DNA of 64,000 nucleotides, taken from the NCBI RefSeq assembly GCF_001517625.2, contig NZ_LN999828.1:1504303-1568302 (forward strand), written 5' to 3'. This DNA comes from Clostridium sp. AT4 (GTDB taxonomy: Bacteria; Bacillota; Clostridia; Lachnospirales; Lachnospiraceae). Below, in pieces: positions 53,405 through 62,232 of the stretch. How positions within the stretch are numbered: position 1 is the first letter of the stretch; every line of letters begins with the position of its first letter. Position numbers and translations under genes: made by a program. The notes beneath the pieces were generated by a model. It was given only the letters and a program-made list of their open reading frames with translations. It searched no databases and was not told where the DNA came from.

Positions 53405-54535
53405 ATGGAACAATTTACAATCAAGGACTCCACTATAGCCTTTATCGGTCTGGGACTGATCGGCGGTTCCCTTGCAAGGGGGCTCAAGCGGGCCCGTCCA
53501 GATATCCGCATTATGGCCTATATGCGGACCCGCTCCAAATTAGAGCAGGCCAAAAAAGACGGTATTATAGACGTGATCTTAAATGGGATCGGGGAAGAGC
53601 TCCTGGAATGTGATATCATTTTCCTATGTACTCCTGTGGAGTATAATGCCCAGTATCTCTCTGCCATCCGCCCCTATTTAAAACCGGGAGCATTGATCAC
53701 AGATGTAGGGAGCACCAAAACAGATATCCATAAAGAAATCCTGCGCCAGGGCCTTTCCCACTGTTTTGTGGGAGGCCATCCCATGGCCGGATCCGAAAAA
53801 ACAGGCTATGAACATTCTACAGATCATCTTTTGGAAAATGCCTATTATATTGTGACCCCGCCAGAAGGCCTGACAGAGCCCTCTGCATCCTATTCGGACA
53901 ACGTCTGCCGTCTGCTGGCAGTGGCTCAGGCTGTGGGAGCAATCCCTCTGGTGCTGGATTACAGGGAGCATGACCGGGTAACGGCTGCCATCAGCCATCT
54001 GCCCCATCTGGTGGCCTCCAGCCTGGTAAACCTGGTAAAGGACAGCGATTCCCCGGAAGGCATCATGCGCAGGGTCGCAGCAGGCGGCTTTAAGGACATT
54101 ACCCGCATCGCCTCCTGCTCTCCTGAAATGTGGGAGCAGATCTGCATGACAAACGCCGGGCCCATCGGAGATATGCTGGAGCAGTATATCGGCTCCCTTC
54201 AGGATATTCTGGATCAGATCCGCGGACACAAGGACAAAGAGATTTACCGGCTGTTTGAAAAATCACGCACCTACCGAGATTCCATTACAGACCGGGCAAA
54301 AGGCCCTATCGAACCCTCCTATGAATTTTCAGTTGATGTGGTGGACGAGGTGGGATCCATTTCTACTATTGCCGTTATTTTAGCCGCAAAGGGCATCAGT
54401 ATTAAAAATATCGGCATCAACAACAACAGAGAACACGGCGAAGGCGCTTTAAAAATTGCCTTTTATGACGAGGCTTCCATGAAGGAGGCCTGGGAACGGC
54501 TTGAAAAATACAAGTTTGAGCTGGTGCGGCTGTAA
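53405..54535 (+). CDS. tyrA: Prephenate dehydrogenase with C-terminal ACT domain
   Basis: Converts prephenate to 4-hydroxyphenylpyruvate for tyrosine synthesis using NAD. The 376 residues have an N-terminal Rossmann motif GLGLIGGSLARGLKR (16-30), the conserved GGHPMAGSEKTGYEH segment near 125-139 (His is a catalytic residue), a helical dimer domain, and from about 300 an ACT domain (VVDEVGSISTIAVILAAKGI) likely to bind tyrosine for feedback control. It lies 34 bases after aroF; AAAGGGGG precedes the ATG. Confidence 0.93.
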   Translation: MEQFTIKDSTIAFIGLGLIGGSLARGLKRARPDIRIMAYMRTRSKLEQAKKDGIIDVILNGIGEELLECDIIFLCTPVEYNAQYLSAIRPYLKPGALITDVGSTKTDIHKEILRQGLSHCFVGGHPMAGSEKTGYEHSTDHLLENAYYIVTPPEGLTEPSASYSDNVCRLLAVAQAVGAIPLVLDYREHDRVTAAISHLPHLVASSLVNLVKDSDSPEGIMRRVAAGGFKDITRIASCSPEMWEQICMTNAGPIGDMLEQYIGSLQDILDQIRGHKDKEIYRLFEKSRTYRDSITDRAKGPIEPSYEFSVDVVDEVGSISTIAVILAAKGISIKNIGINNNREHGEGALKIAFYDEASMKEAWERLEKYKFELVRL

Positions 54536-54556
54536 AACAGAAAGGAATCATATTTT

Positions 54557-55849
54557 ATGGAACTGAAAAAATGGGGTCCCCTCCGGGGCGAAATCACAGT
54601 TCCCGGTGATAAATCCATTTCCCACCGGGCGGTTATGTTCGGCTCTCTTGCAAAGGGAACCACGGAAATCCACGGCTTTCTTCAGGGCGCCGACTGTCTT
54701 TCTACCATCTCCTGTTTTGAAAAAATGGGCGTTTCCATTGAAAATAAAGGGGATGTGGTTCTGGTACATGGAAACGGCCTTCACGGCCTAAAAAAACCGG
54801 AAACTATATTGGACTGCGGAAACAGCGGCACCACCACCCGCCTGATCTCAGGCATCCTCAGCGCACAGGATTTTGACGTTACTCTCACAGGAGATGCTTC
54901 TATCCAGAAACGGCCCATGAAGCGGATTATGGAGCCCCTTTCCCGGATGGGAGCCGATATCACAAGCATCCTGGGAAATGACTGTGCTCCACTCCTGATC
55001 CGTGGCACAAAGCTTCATGGGATTCATTACACCTCAAAGGTAGCCTCTGCCCAGGTAAAATCCGCCATTCTGCTGGCTGGCCTTTATGCAGACGGCATGA
55101 CCCAGGTCACAGAGCCCTTTGTATCGAGAAATCATTCCGAACGGATGCTAAAGCTATTTGGAGCCTCTGTTTCCACCGAAAAGACAACCGCCTCCATCTC
55201 CCCTGCTTCCCAGCTCTACGGTCAAAAGGTCATGGTACCGGGAGATATTTCCTCTGCCGCCTACTTTATTGCAGCCGGCCTGATGGTTCCCGGCTCTGAA
55301 ATCCTGATCAAAAATGTAGGCATCAACCCTACCAGAGACGGGCTTCTCCATGTATGCCGCGCCATGGGAGCCGATCTGACCCTTTTAAATGTACGGGGCC
55401 AGGAGGGAGAACCAACGGCAGATATCCTGGTCCGCCACAGCGCCCTTCACGGAACCACCGTCGGCGGTGCCATCATTCCTACCCTCATTGACGAGCTTCC
55501 CATGATCGCTGCCATGGCGGCTGCGGCAGAAGGGGAAACAAGGATCTGTGATGCAGGGGAATTAAAAGTCAAGGAATCCAACCGCATTGCCGTCATGGTT
55601 GAAAACCTCACTGCCATGGGCGCTGATGTGACTGAAACAGAGGACGGCATGATCATCCGCGGCGGAAAGCCCCTCCATGGAGCTGTGATCAACAGCCACT
55701 TAGATCACCGGATCGCCATGACCTTTGCTGTGACCGCCCAATGTGCGGAAGGACTCACAACCATACAGGGCGCGGACTGTGTCAATATCTCCTATCCCCG
55801 CTTCTATGAGGAGTTGATGGGACTGATTCAAAAGGGAGGCGTTTGTTAA
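54557..55849 (+). CDS. aroA: 3-phosphoshikimate 1-carboxyvinyltransferase (EPSP synthase)
   Basis: Makes 5-enolpyruvylshikimate 3-phosphate, the sixth shikimate step. The 430-residue two-domain enzyme shows KSISHRAVMFGSLAKG (17-32), DCGNSGTTTRLI near 90-101, KRPMKRIMEPL near 120, and LDHRIAMTFAV near 375-385. The Gly in GNSGTTTRLI places it in the class I/II range; the sequence alone does not settle which. It starts 21 bases after tyrA, and its stop overlaps the next gene's ATG. Confidence 0.96.
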   Translation: MELKKWGPLRGEITVPGDKSISHRAVMFGSLAKGTTEIHGFLQGADCLSTISCFEKMGVSIENKGDVVLVHGNGLHGLKKPETILDCGNSGTTTRLISGILSAQDFDVTLTGDASIQKRPMKRIMEPLSRMGADITSILGNDCAPLLIRGTKLHGIHYTSKVASAQVKSAILLAGLYADGMTQVTEPFVSRNHSERMLKLFGASVSTEKTTASISPASQLYGQKVMVPGDISSAAYFIAAGLMVPGSEILIKNVGINPTRDGLLHVCRAMGADLTLLNVRGQEGEPTADILVRHSALHGTTVGGAIIPTLIDELPMIAAMAAAAEGETRICDAGELKVKESNRIAVMVENLTAMGADVTETEDGMIIRGGKPLHGAVINSHLDHRIAMTFAVTAQCAEGLTTIQGADCVNISYPRFYEELMGLIQKGGVC

Positions 55850-56361
55850 TGGATTTACAGTTAGTAAAAATGGGGCCTGAATACCGGGAAATGGCCGAGG
55901 ATATGCTCCGTGAATGGAAGGCCTCCGGTGAAGCCATCATCCCAAGTGCTATTGATCAGGCAGACATTCATGATTTCCCAGCCTATTTAGACAGCCTGGA
56001 GCTTACGGAGGCGGTTCCCGGCCTGGTGCCCGATTCTACCTTTTTCTGTCTGGATAAAGAGAGAAATATCCTGGTGGGAGCCATCAATATCCGTCATTAT
56101 TTAAATGACCATCTTTTAAAATTCGGCGGCCACATCGGAGACGGGGTACGTCCTTCTGAACGCCGGAAGGGAATTGCTACCCGGATGATTGCCCTGGGAC
56201 TTGAGGAATGTAAAAAACTGGGTATCACCCGCGTCCTTATGACCTGCAAAAAGGAAAATACTGGATCTGCCAAAAGCATTATGAACAACGGCGGCATCCT
56301 TGAAAATGAAATTGAAAAAGAAGACGGAACCGTGATGCAGCGGTACTGGATCACGCTGTAA
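55849..56361 (+). CDS. GNAT-family acetyltransferase
   Basis: A 170-residue N-acetyltransferase. The acetyl-CoA-binding motif is VRPSERRKGIATRMIALGL (about 101-119), followed by the usual Asn-containing segment (CKKENTGSAKSIMNNGG). Its start is ATG 55849, overlapping the aroA stop (TAATG) with GGGAGG upstream; a TTG two codons earlier is less likely. It is coupled to aroA, but has no known role in aromatic amino acid synthesis; the substrate is unknown. The operon ends in a strong terminator 10 bases after its stop. Confidence 0.85.
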   Translation: MDLQLVKMGPEYREMAEDMLREWKASGEAIIPSAIDQADIHDFPAYLDSLELTEAVPGLVPDSTFFCLDKERNILVGAINIRHYLNDHLLKFGGHIGDGVRPSERRKGIATRMIALGLEECKKLGITRVLMTCKKENTGSAKSIMNNGGILENEIEKEDGTVMQRYWITL

Positions 56362-56370
56362 CCAAAAGAA

Positions 56371-56434
56371 ATCCCCTGTAACCGGCCAGCCGGAATGTAT
56401 CATTCTGACCGCCTGATTACAGGGGATGTTTTTT
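56371..56434. terminator. Bidirectional terminator between the aro operon and the aldehyde dehydrogenase gene
   Basis: ATCCCCTGTAA and TTACAGGGGAT form an 11-bp stem; TGTTTTTTAT follows on the plus strand and TTTCTTTT on the minus strand. Confidence 0.88.
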
Positions 56435-56439
56435 ATATT

Positions 56440-57927
56440 TTATTTTGCAGGATAAAATCCGGTGGGAACCTCTGCCAGATTGATCATGATATTCTTCATC
56501 TGGGTATAGTGATCCAGGATTACCTTGTGGGTTTCACGTCCAATGCCGGACTGCTTATATCCGCCAAAGGGGGCTCCCTCAGGGATTGCATTATAGGTAT
56601 TTACCCACATGCGGCCTGTTTCCACGCCTCTTGCCACGCGCAGGGCACGATTGATATCTCTGGTCCATACAGCACCGCCCAGTCCGTACTCACTGTCATT
56701 TGCCATGGCAATGACCTCTTCCTCTGTCTTAAACTTCAGGATGCAGGCCACCGGTCCGAAAATTTCCTCCTGAGCCACTCTCATGTGGTTGGTAACATCA
56801 CCTAAGAGGGTAGGACGAAGGAAACAGCCCTTTTCCAGCTCGCCCTCTTTGGCCTGAACACCGCCGCAGAGCAGCTTTGCGCCCTCTTCTTTACCGATTT
56901 CCACATATTTTAAGATCTTCTCCATCTGACGGCGGTCGATCTGGCTGCCCATCTGGGTATCCTCTTCCCATGGAAGCCCAACCTTCACCTGGTTAAAGCG
57001 CTTGACAGCCTCCTCTACGAAGCGGTCGTAAATGCTCTCCTGGACGAACACGCGGGAGCCTGCGCAGCAGACCTGGCCCTGGTTGAACAGGATACCCATC
57101 TGCAGGCCGTCCATAGCCATCTCCCAGTCACAGTCCTCAAAGAAGATATTGGCAGATTTTCCGCCCAGTTCCAGCGTGGATGGGATCAGTTTTTCAGCCG
57201 CTGCCATAGCTACGCTGCGTCCTACCTCGGTAGAACCGGTAAATGCCAGCTTTCTAAAGCCCTTGTGCTCCAGCATATACTGGCCGGAACGGGAGCCGGA
57301 GCCTGTAATTACATTGAATACGCCTGCCGGGATTACATCCTGCACCAGTCTTGCAAATTCCAGTACGCTTAAGGAAGTGGTGCTGGATGGCTTAAATACA
57401 CTGCAGCAGCCGCTTGCCAGCACAGGAGCCAGCTTCCAGGCAGCCATAAGGAAGGGGAAGTTCCATGGGACAATCTGGCCTACCACGCCGATGGGTTCTC
57501 TTAAGATCAGGCTTAAGGTCGTATTTCCCAGCATATTGGCGCTTCCCTCTTCCGCCAGGATACAGCCTGCGAAATAGCGGAAATGATCTGCCGCCATAGG
57601 CACGTCAACGGCCAGTGTCTCACGGATGGGCTTTCCGTTGTCCATAGACTCTACCATAGCCAGATGCTCCTTATTGGCGTCAATGATATCTGCAATCTTA
57701 TTTAAGACAGCGGCCCGCTCTGCCACGGTTGTATTCTTCCAGCTTTCAAATGCTTTCCAGGCTGCAGCTACCGCCTCATCTACATCCTCTCTTGTAGCCT
57801 CGGCGCACTCTGCCAGAAAGCTCCCGTCTGCAGGACAGGTGGTCTTAAAAAGCTTCCCGTCTGAAGCGTCCTTCCACTGTCCTCCGATCAATAACTGATA
57901 TTTACTCTGAAGCTCTGCCTTCTTCAT
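56440..57927 (-). CDS. Aldehyde dehydrogenase
   Basis: An NAD(P)-dependent enzyme of 495 residues oxidising an aldehyde to an acid. The catalytic cysteine is in GQVCCAGSR (near 297), the glutamate in LELGGKSAN (near 262), the cofactor loop is FTGSTEVGR (near 240), and the proton-relay VPWNFPF is near 160. The sequence resembles the betaine/gamma-aminobutyraldehyde-type group, but the substrate cannot be assigned. Start chosen at ATG 57927 (AAGGAGG with a suitable spacer); the upstream frame reads into the alcohol dehydrogenase gene. Second gene after the iron alcohol dehydrogenase, 16 bases behind it, so the pair may turn an alcohol into an acid through an aldehyde. Confidence 0.9.
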   Translation of the reverse strand: MKKAELQSKYQLLIGGQWKDASDGKLFKTTCPADGSFLAECAEATREDVDEAVAAAWKAFESWKNTTVAERAAVLNKIADIIDANKEHLAMVESMDNGKPIRETLAVDVPMAADHFRYFAGCILAEEGSANMLGNTTLSLILREPIGVVGQIVPWNFPFLMAAWKLAPVLASGCCSVFKPSSTTSLSVLEFARLVQDVIPAGVFNVITGSGSRSGQYMLEHKGFRKLAFTGSTEVGRSVAMAAAEKLIPSTLELGGKSANIFFEDCDWEMAMDGLQMGILFNQGQVCCAGSRVFVQESIYDRFVEEAVKRFNQVKVGLPWEEDTQMGSQIDRRQMEKILKYVEIGKEEGAKLLCGGVQAKEGELEKGCFLRPTLLGDVTNHMRVAQEEIFGPVACILKFKTEEEVIAMANDSEYGLGGAVWTRDINRALRVARGVETGRMWVNTYNAIPEGAPFGGYKQSGIGRETHKVILDHYTQMKNIMINLAEVPTGFYPAK

Positions 57928-57943
57928 AATGATTTCCTCCTTT

Positions 57944-59020
57944 TTAATACGCAGCTTTATAAATTCCAATTACCTGCTCCTTGGTTGCCTTGCGCGGATT
58001 GGTTAACTGGCATACATCCTTCATTGCATTCTCTGCCATGATCTCAAAATCTTCTTCCTTTACGCCCAGACTTCTTAAATCCTTCGGGATTCCTACCTGC
58101 TCGCTGATCTGGCGGATTGCATGAATCGCTTTCTTTGCAGCCTCTGTGGCGGAAAGCCCTTCAATATTTTCGCCCATTGCCTTGGCAATATCGCGGAAAC
58201 GGTTCATATTTCCGATCAGGTTAAATTCTTCTACATGAGGAAGCAGGATCGCGTTGCAGACGCCGTGAGGCAGATTATAAAAGCCGCCCAGCTGATGGGC
58301 CATGGCGTGTACATAGCCAAGTGACGCATTGTTAAAAGCAATACCTGCCAGATACTGACCGTAAGCCATCTTATTTCTGGCCTTCATATAGGTACCGTTT
58401 GCTACTGCCTTTGGCAGATACTGGGTAATCATGGTAATGGCCATCAGAGCCGCCGCATCGGTCAGCGGGTTAGCATTGGTTGATACATAAGCCTCGATAG
58501 CGTGTGTCAACGCATCCATCCCCGTTGCAGCAGTCAGTGACGGAGGCATTCCCACCATAAGCTTCGGATCGTTGATTGCGATCTGAGGCGTCACTCTCCA
58601 GTCAACGATTGCCATCTTTACATGGCGGCTGGTATCTGTAATAATACAGAAGCGTGTGATCTCAGACGCCGTTCCTGCGGTTGTATTGATTGCGACCATG
58701 GGACACATATTCTTTGTGGAACGGTCGATTCCTTCATAATCCCGTATATTTCCTCCGTTGGAAGCTACAAGGCCGATCCCCTTTGCACAGTCATGGGAAG
58801 AGCCGCCGCCTAAAGAGATAATGGAATCACAGCCGTTTTCCTTAAATACCCTTAATCCGGCTTCTACATTGGTATCCTTGGGGTTTGGCTCTGCGCCCCC
58901 AAATACTACGCTCTCTACTCCAGCTTCGGATAAAATTCCCTGGATCATGGCTGCCATTCCCCGTTTCTCCAGGAATGCATCCGTAACGATCAGTGTCTTT
59001 TTGCCTCCCAGGCTCTTCAT
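57944..59020 (-). CDS. Iron-containing alcohol dehydrogenase, apparently short at the N-terminus
   Basis: A 358-residue group III alcohol dehydrogenase. The NAD-binding motif is [13 protein letters not shown] (near 69-81), the iron ligands lie in [12 protein letters not shown] (Asp, His; near 167) and [15 protein letters not shown] (His residues near 240-254). The family is usually about 380-390 residues with about 25 residues before [13 protein letters not shown], which this frame lacks: an in-frame TAG sits 19 codons upstream of the first ATG. A single extra G in the run at 59059-59063 would join ATGATG (59071-59076) to the frame. So the gene may be frameshifted, or an error is present. Followed by the aldehyde dehydrogenase gene. 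Confidence 0.85.
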   Translation of the reverse strand: MKSLGGKKTLIVTDAFLEKRGMAAMIQGILSEAGVESVVFGGAEPNPKDTNVEAGLRVFKENGCDSIISLGGGSSHDCAKGIGLVASNGGNIRDYEGIDRSTKNMCPMVAINTTAGTASEITRFCIITDTSRHVKMAIVDWRVTPQIAINDPKLMVGMPPSLTAATGMDALTHAIEAYVSTNANPLTDAAALMAITMITQYLPKAVANGTYMKARNKMAYGQYLAGIAFNNASLGYVHAMAHQLGGFYNLPHGVCNAILLPHVEEFNLIGNMNRFRDIAKAMGENIEGLSATEAAKKAIHAIRQISEQVGIPKDLRSLGVKEEDFEIMAENAMKDVCQLTNPRKATKEQVIGIYKAAY

Positions 59021-59122
59021 CAGACCGCCTGTTTCATAACCCCTGTTTCGGTCCGTTACCCCCGTGACACCATCATCCTACCACCCATCTGCGCTCTTTA
59101 AAACAGCCAAAACAAAATAATA

Positions 59123-59147
59123 AAAGGATGCCAGTTTAGCATCCTTT
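59123..59147 (-). terminator. Terminator after the MocR gene
   Basis: AAAGGATGC and GCATCCTTT form a 9-bp stem around a 7-base loop; the minus strand continues TTTTATTATTTTG. It overlaps the MocR stop codon. Confidence 0.8.
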
Positions 59148-60543
59148 ACCATTGCATAAATACATTTCCAAGTCTTCGGACCGCTTCACGAAGCCGTCCC
59201 TCATCCATATCGCTGTAATTGAGCACCAGTACCCTTTCATACTCCGGACGCACCCTGGTACAAAACTGGGACAGACAGGCTACTAAAATCCCCTGCTGCT
59301 TCGCTTTCTCACGAATCTGTCCGTCTGTGAGAGACGTATCCAGCTTTACCAGCAAATGGGTTCCGCTCTCTCCGCCCCGTACATCTGCTACCGGGAGCAG
59401 GGAGGACTGGCGGATGATCCGGATCAGCCGTTCCCCCTCTGTGTGATAATATTTCTTAAGGCGGCTCAGATGACGCTCAAAATACCCTTTCTCCATAAAC
59501 TTTGCCAGAGCATACTGCTCACATGCAGAGGCTGTGTTGGAATAGAAATTGGCATTATCAATATACCGGCTGATCAGCGCTTCCGGCAGTACCATGTAAC
59601 TGATCCGGATCGCAGGAGCCAGAGTTTTGCTGAAAGTATTCATATAGATCACCCTCCCATTCCGATCCATGCTCTTTAGGGCAGGGATTGAGCGGGAACG
59701 GTAGCGGAACTCGCAGTCATAATCATCCTCGATCACATATCTGCCTTCCTTTTCTACGGCCCAATTTAAAAGCTCCTGTCTTCTTGCGGCAGACATGACT
59801 GTCCCCAGAGGATAATGATGCTCCGGTGACACATGGATCACATCTGCCCCGCTTTCTCTTAAGCTTTCCATACTGATCCCATTTTCATCCATTTCCGTAT
59901 ATCTCCAGGATAGACCATATTCCTCGTAGATCCTGGGAATCTTTTTGTATCCCGGATTTTCCACCCCATAAACAGAGTCTCCGGGAAGCAGCTTTACAAG
60001 CTTTCCATAAAGATATTCAATTCCTGCTCCTATGACAATACATTCCGGAGATACCACAATCCCTCTCAGCCTGTATAAATAGTCTGCAATAACCTCTCTC
60101 AGCTGCCTGACTCCCAGAAAATGGGCTCTCTGCACCAGCTCCATATCGTACTCGGAAAGCACCTCCCGCATGACCTTTCGCCACATGGAAAAGGGGAATT
60201 TTTCATATATGGTATTGTTAGCCGTAAAATCTGCAAACCACTTCTCCTCCCGGTACAGCTGGGGATATTCTGCTTTCTCAGGATGATACTGATCCATGGT
60301 CTCTACGTCTGCTACAAAATAGCCCTTTTTCTCCTTTGCGATCAGATAACCCTCCACCAGGAGCTGTTCATAGGCATTCACCACGGTTTTCACACTGATC
60401 CCATTATCTCTGGCAAGCTCTCTTCTGGAAGGCAGCTTTGTTCCCGGCAGGAGACGGCCTCTGAGAATGTCCTCCCTCAGACATTCATAAAGACATTCAT
60501 AGAGGGGACACCCCCTTTTTTTCACTAATTCATAATGCAGCAT
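59146..60543 (-). CDS. MocR-family (GntR/aminotransferase) regulator
   Basis: A 465-residue PLP-binding transcription regulator. Residues 1-75 are a GntR-type winged helix (GTKLPSRRELARDNGISVKT), and the rest is a fold-type I aminotransferase-like domain with the PLP lysine in NTFSKTLAPAIRISY (near 310) and DDYDCEFRYR near 275. PdxR-type members activate PLP synthesis genes, others regulate GABA or taurine use. It is divergent from the SDR gene with a shared 100-base region, so that is its likely target along with itself. A ligand is not known. Confidence 0.88.
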   Translation of the reverse strand: MLHYELVKKRGCPLYECLYECLREDILRGRLLPGTKLPSRRELARDNGISVKTVVNAYEQLLVEGYLIAKEKKGYFVADVETMDQYHPEKAEYPQLYREEKWFADFTANNTIYEKFPFSMWRKVMREVLSEYDMELVQRAHFLGVRQLREVIADYLYRLRGIVVSPECIVIGAGIEYLYGKLVKLLPGDSVYGVENPGYKKIPRIYEEYGLSWRYTEMDENGISMESLRESGADVIHVSPEHHYPLGTVMSAARRQELLNWAVEKEGRYVIEDDYDCEFRYRSRSIPALKSMDRNGRVIYMNTFSKTLAPAIRISYMVLPEALISRYIDNANFYSNTASACEQYALAKFMEKGYFERHLSRLKKYYHTEGERLIRIIRQSSLLPVADVRGGESGTHLLVKLDTSLTDGQIREKAKQQGILVACLSQFCTRVRPEYERVLVLNYSDMDEGRLREAVRRLGNVFMQW

Positions 60544-60549
60544 TTTTAT

Positions 60550-60581
60550 CTGGTATCCTTTTTTTTATTAAAACTGGGTAT
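60550..60581. promoter_or_regulatory. Direct repeat in the MocR/SDR intergenic region
   Basis: CTGGTAT (60550-60556) and CTGGGTAT (60574-60581) lie 24 bases apart in the shared region. MocR regulators bind spaced direct repeats, so this is a candidate operator. A TATAAT box for the SDR gene follows at 60603-60608 with no good -35 box. Confidence 0.4.
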
Positions 60582-60642
60582 TAAATAGAGTTCAATTTCG
60601 ATTATAATAGGGGTAATGCCATTTGTAAAGGGAGGAAATCGT

Positions 60643-61434
60643 ATGGGAGTCTATGCAGTAACCGGAGGTTCTAACGGAATCGGAGCAAAAACCATTTCCA
60701 TTTTAAAGCAAAAAGGCCATGAAACCATCAATATAGACTGGAAGCGTGGAGATATTGAAGCAGATCTGTCTCTTCCCGAAGGGAGGCAGAAGGCCATTGA
60801 CGAGCTTTTCAGCCTCTGCCCTCAGGGACTGGACGGCCTGATCCTCTGTGCCGGCATCCCCGGCTCCCGAAAAGACCTGCGTCTAATCCTTTCCGTCAAC
60901 TATTTCGGAACCATTTCCATTATAAAAGGCGCCTATGATCTTCTGAAGCAGAAAAACGGCGCCTGTGTCATCTCTGCCTCCAGCGCCATTTCCAGGGAAG
61001 ATATGAAAACCGATCTGGTAGACCTTTTAAACAACAACAGAGACGATGAATATCGGATCCTTGAGGTGATCGGCCGGATGGATGGAGCAGACTTAAGTAC
61101 CGGAGATCAGATCTACACTGCCTCCAAGTATGCACTCTGCCGCTGGATGCGCCGCCACTCTGCCTCCTATGCTGCAAACGGTGTCCGGATCAATGCCGTG
61201 GCTCCTGGGAATGTAAACACCCCTATGACAGCTACCGGGTCAAAGGATACGGCAGCGGCCTTAAATGCCCTTCCGATCCCCACAAAGTACGGCACAAAAA
61301 AGCAGATGGATCCGGAAGAAATTGCTTCTGTGATCACATTTCTCATCTCTCCTGAGGCCAGAGGCGTCAATGGAATCGTCATGTTTGTGGACGGTGGCAC
61401 AGATGCGCTGTTGAATACGGAAAAGGTTTATTAG
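60643..61434 (+). CDS. Short-chain dehydrogenase similar to 3-alpha-hydroxysteroid dehydrogenase
   Basis: A 263-residue SDR. The cofactor loop is TGGSNGIG (7-14), the catalytic Ser is in SASSAIS (near 115-121) and the Tyr-x-x-x-Lys is YTASK (near 157). The whole pattern, with IDWKRGDIEADLSLPEGRQ near 33, LDGLILCAGI near 72 and NYFGTISIIKGAYDLL, follows the 3-alpha-HSD/carbonyl reductase of Comamonas more closely than generic SDRs. This suggests a steroid, bile-acid or related carbonyl substrate, but only as a hypothesis. ATG 60643 follows AAAGGGAGG. It is divergent from the MocR gene and probably co-transcribed with the next gene (35 bases). Confidence 0.85.
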   Translation: MGVYAVTGGSNGIGAKTISILKQKGHETINIDWKRGDIEADLSLPEGRQKAIDELFSLCPQGLDGLILCAGIPGSRKDLRLILSVNYFGTISIIKGAYDLLKQKNGACVISASSAISREDMKTDLVDLLNNNRDDEYRILEVIGRMDGADLSTGDQIYTASKYALCRWMRRHSASYAANGVRINAVAPGNVNTPMTATGSKDTAAALNALPIPTKYGTKKQMDPEEIASVITFLISPEARGVNGIVMFVDGGTDALLNTEKVY

Positions 61435-61469
61435 AAATTCAGATATAAAAGAAAGAAGGATCAGACACC

Positions 61470-61811
61470 ATGACGGAACATTCTGCCATTGAACGATATA
61501 TAGAAGCACTTGAAACGAAGGATTTTAAAGCACTGGGGGATTTATTCACTTCAGACGGGCATTACTGCGACTACTGCCCCAACGGAACGTCCCAGCACGA
61601 ATACCATCTCTACGGAAAAGAAGCAATCACTATGTTTTTTCAGAATAAGTTTCTGTTCCGCCAGTATTCCATCCTAAGCCCGGTCATCTTAAATGACCGC
61701 CAGGCAGAGTTCATTGCTTCCTTTGGAGGCTGCTATGTGATGGCGATCGCAAACCTCCAGCAGCTCTCTGCTGACGGCCATATCAGACGGCTTACGGTGC
61801 GGCCGCGGTGA
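61470..61811 (+). CDS. SnoaL-like/NTF2-fold small protein
   Basis: A 113-residue protein with the opening helix pattern SAIERYIEALETKDFKALGD and an alpha/beta barrel sequence as in SnoaL-like polyketide cyclases and ketosteroid isomerases. The aspartate-rich centre DGHYCDYCPNG is consistent. No active-site assignment is safe. It is 35 bases after the SDR gene and, with it, makes a small enzyme pair. AAAGAAAGAAGGAT is a weak ribosome-binding site before ATG 61470. The 199 bases after it hold no gene that I can support, only the promoter of the next unit. Confidence 0.75.
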   Translation: MTEHSAIERYIEALETKDFKALGDLFTSDGHYCDYCPNGTSQHEYHLYGKEAITMFFQNKFLFRQYSILSPVILNDRQAEFIASFGGCYVMAIANLQQLSADGHIRRLTVRPR

Positions 61812-61949
61812 ACTTCTCCATGGAAATCCTCTGTCCCATGCAATTATATCCCATCCGTACCGGATGACCGCTCTCCTCCTCATTCCCATCCTGAGTCGGT
61901 AAGTCATCTGGATTTCATCCTTAAATTAAGAAGTGCTTACATTCTGTCA

Positions 61950-61978
61950 TTGCTATAAACCGAAAAAAACGCTATACT
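61950..61978 (+). promoter_or_regulatory. Promoter of the DUF3791/DUF3990 locus
   Basis: TTGCTA (61950-61955) and TATACT (61973-61978) with a 17-base spacer, 33 bases before the first gene. Confidence 0.65.
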
Positions 61979-62010
61979 TAAATTGAAAATTGTAGTAGGA
62001 GGTATGCTCT

Positions 62011-62232
62011 ATGAGTGAAAGGCAGCTAGACATCGCTGATATGCAGTGCTGGGTATTTCGTATGGCTCAATCAAAATGGAACATGTCATCCAGTGACTGC
62101 GCTGAACTATTCAAAACGTACGATATCCTTGGATTCATCTCTGAATGTTACGATATTCTTCATTTAAATAGTTATTCCTGCGTGCTTCATGATTTAGAGA
62201 CATTGTTAAAAAATCGAGGTGTAACCGTATGA
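62011..62232 (+). CDS. DUF3791 protein, probable antitoxin partner of DUF3990
   Basis: A 73-residue helical protein with the DUF3791 pattern: MQCWVFRMAQSK, ELFKTYDILGFISECYDILH and DLETLLKNRG. DUF3791 proteins lie next to DUF3990 proteins and are thought to be antitoxin-like partners. Its stop overlaps the next ATG by a few bases, and AGTAGGAGG precedes the start. Since the following DUF3990 gene is broken, the antitoxin may be a survivor with no toxin. Confidence 0.75.
   Translation: MSERQLDIADMQCWVFRMAQSKWNMSSSDCAELFKTYDILGFISECYDILHLNSYSCVLHDLETLLKNRGVTV

Noticed and set aside
61812-61949. Small frames after the SnoaL-like gene
   Set aside because: They are short, lack start signals and have no protein-like composition on either strand.
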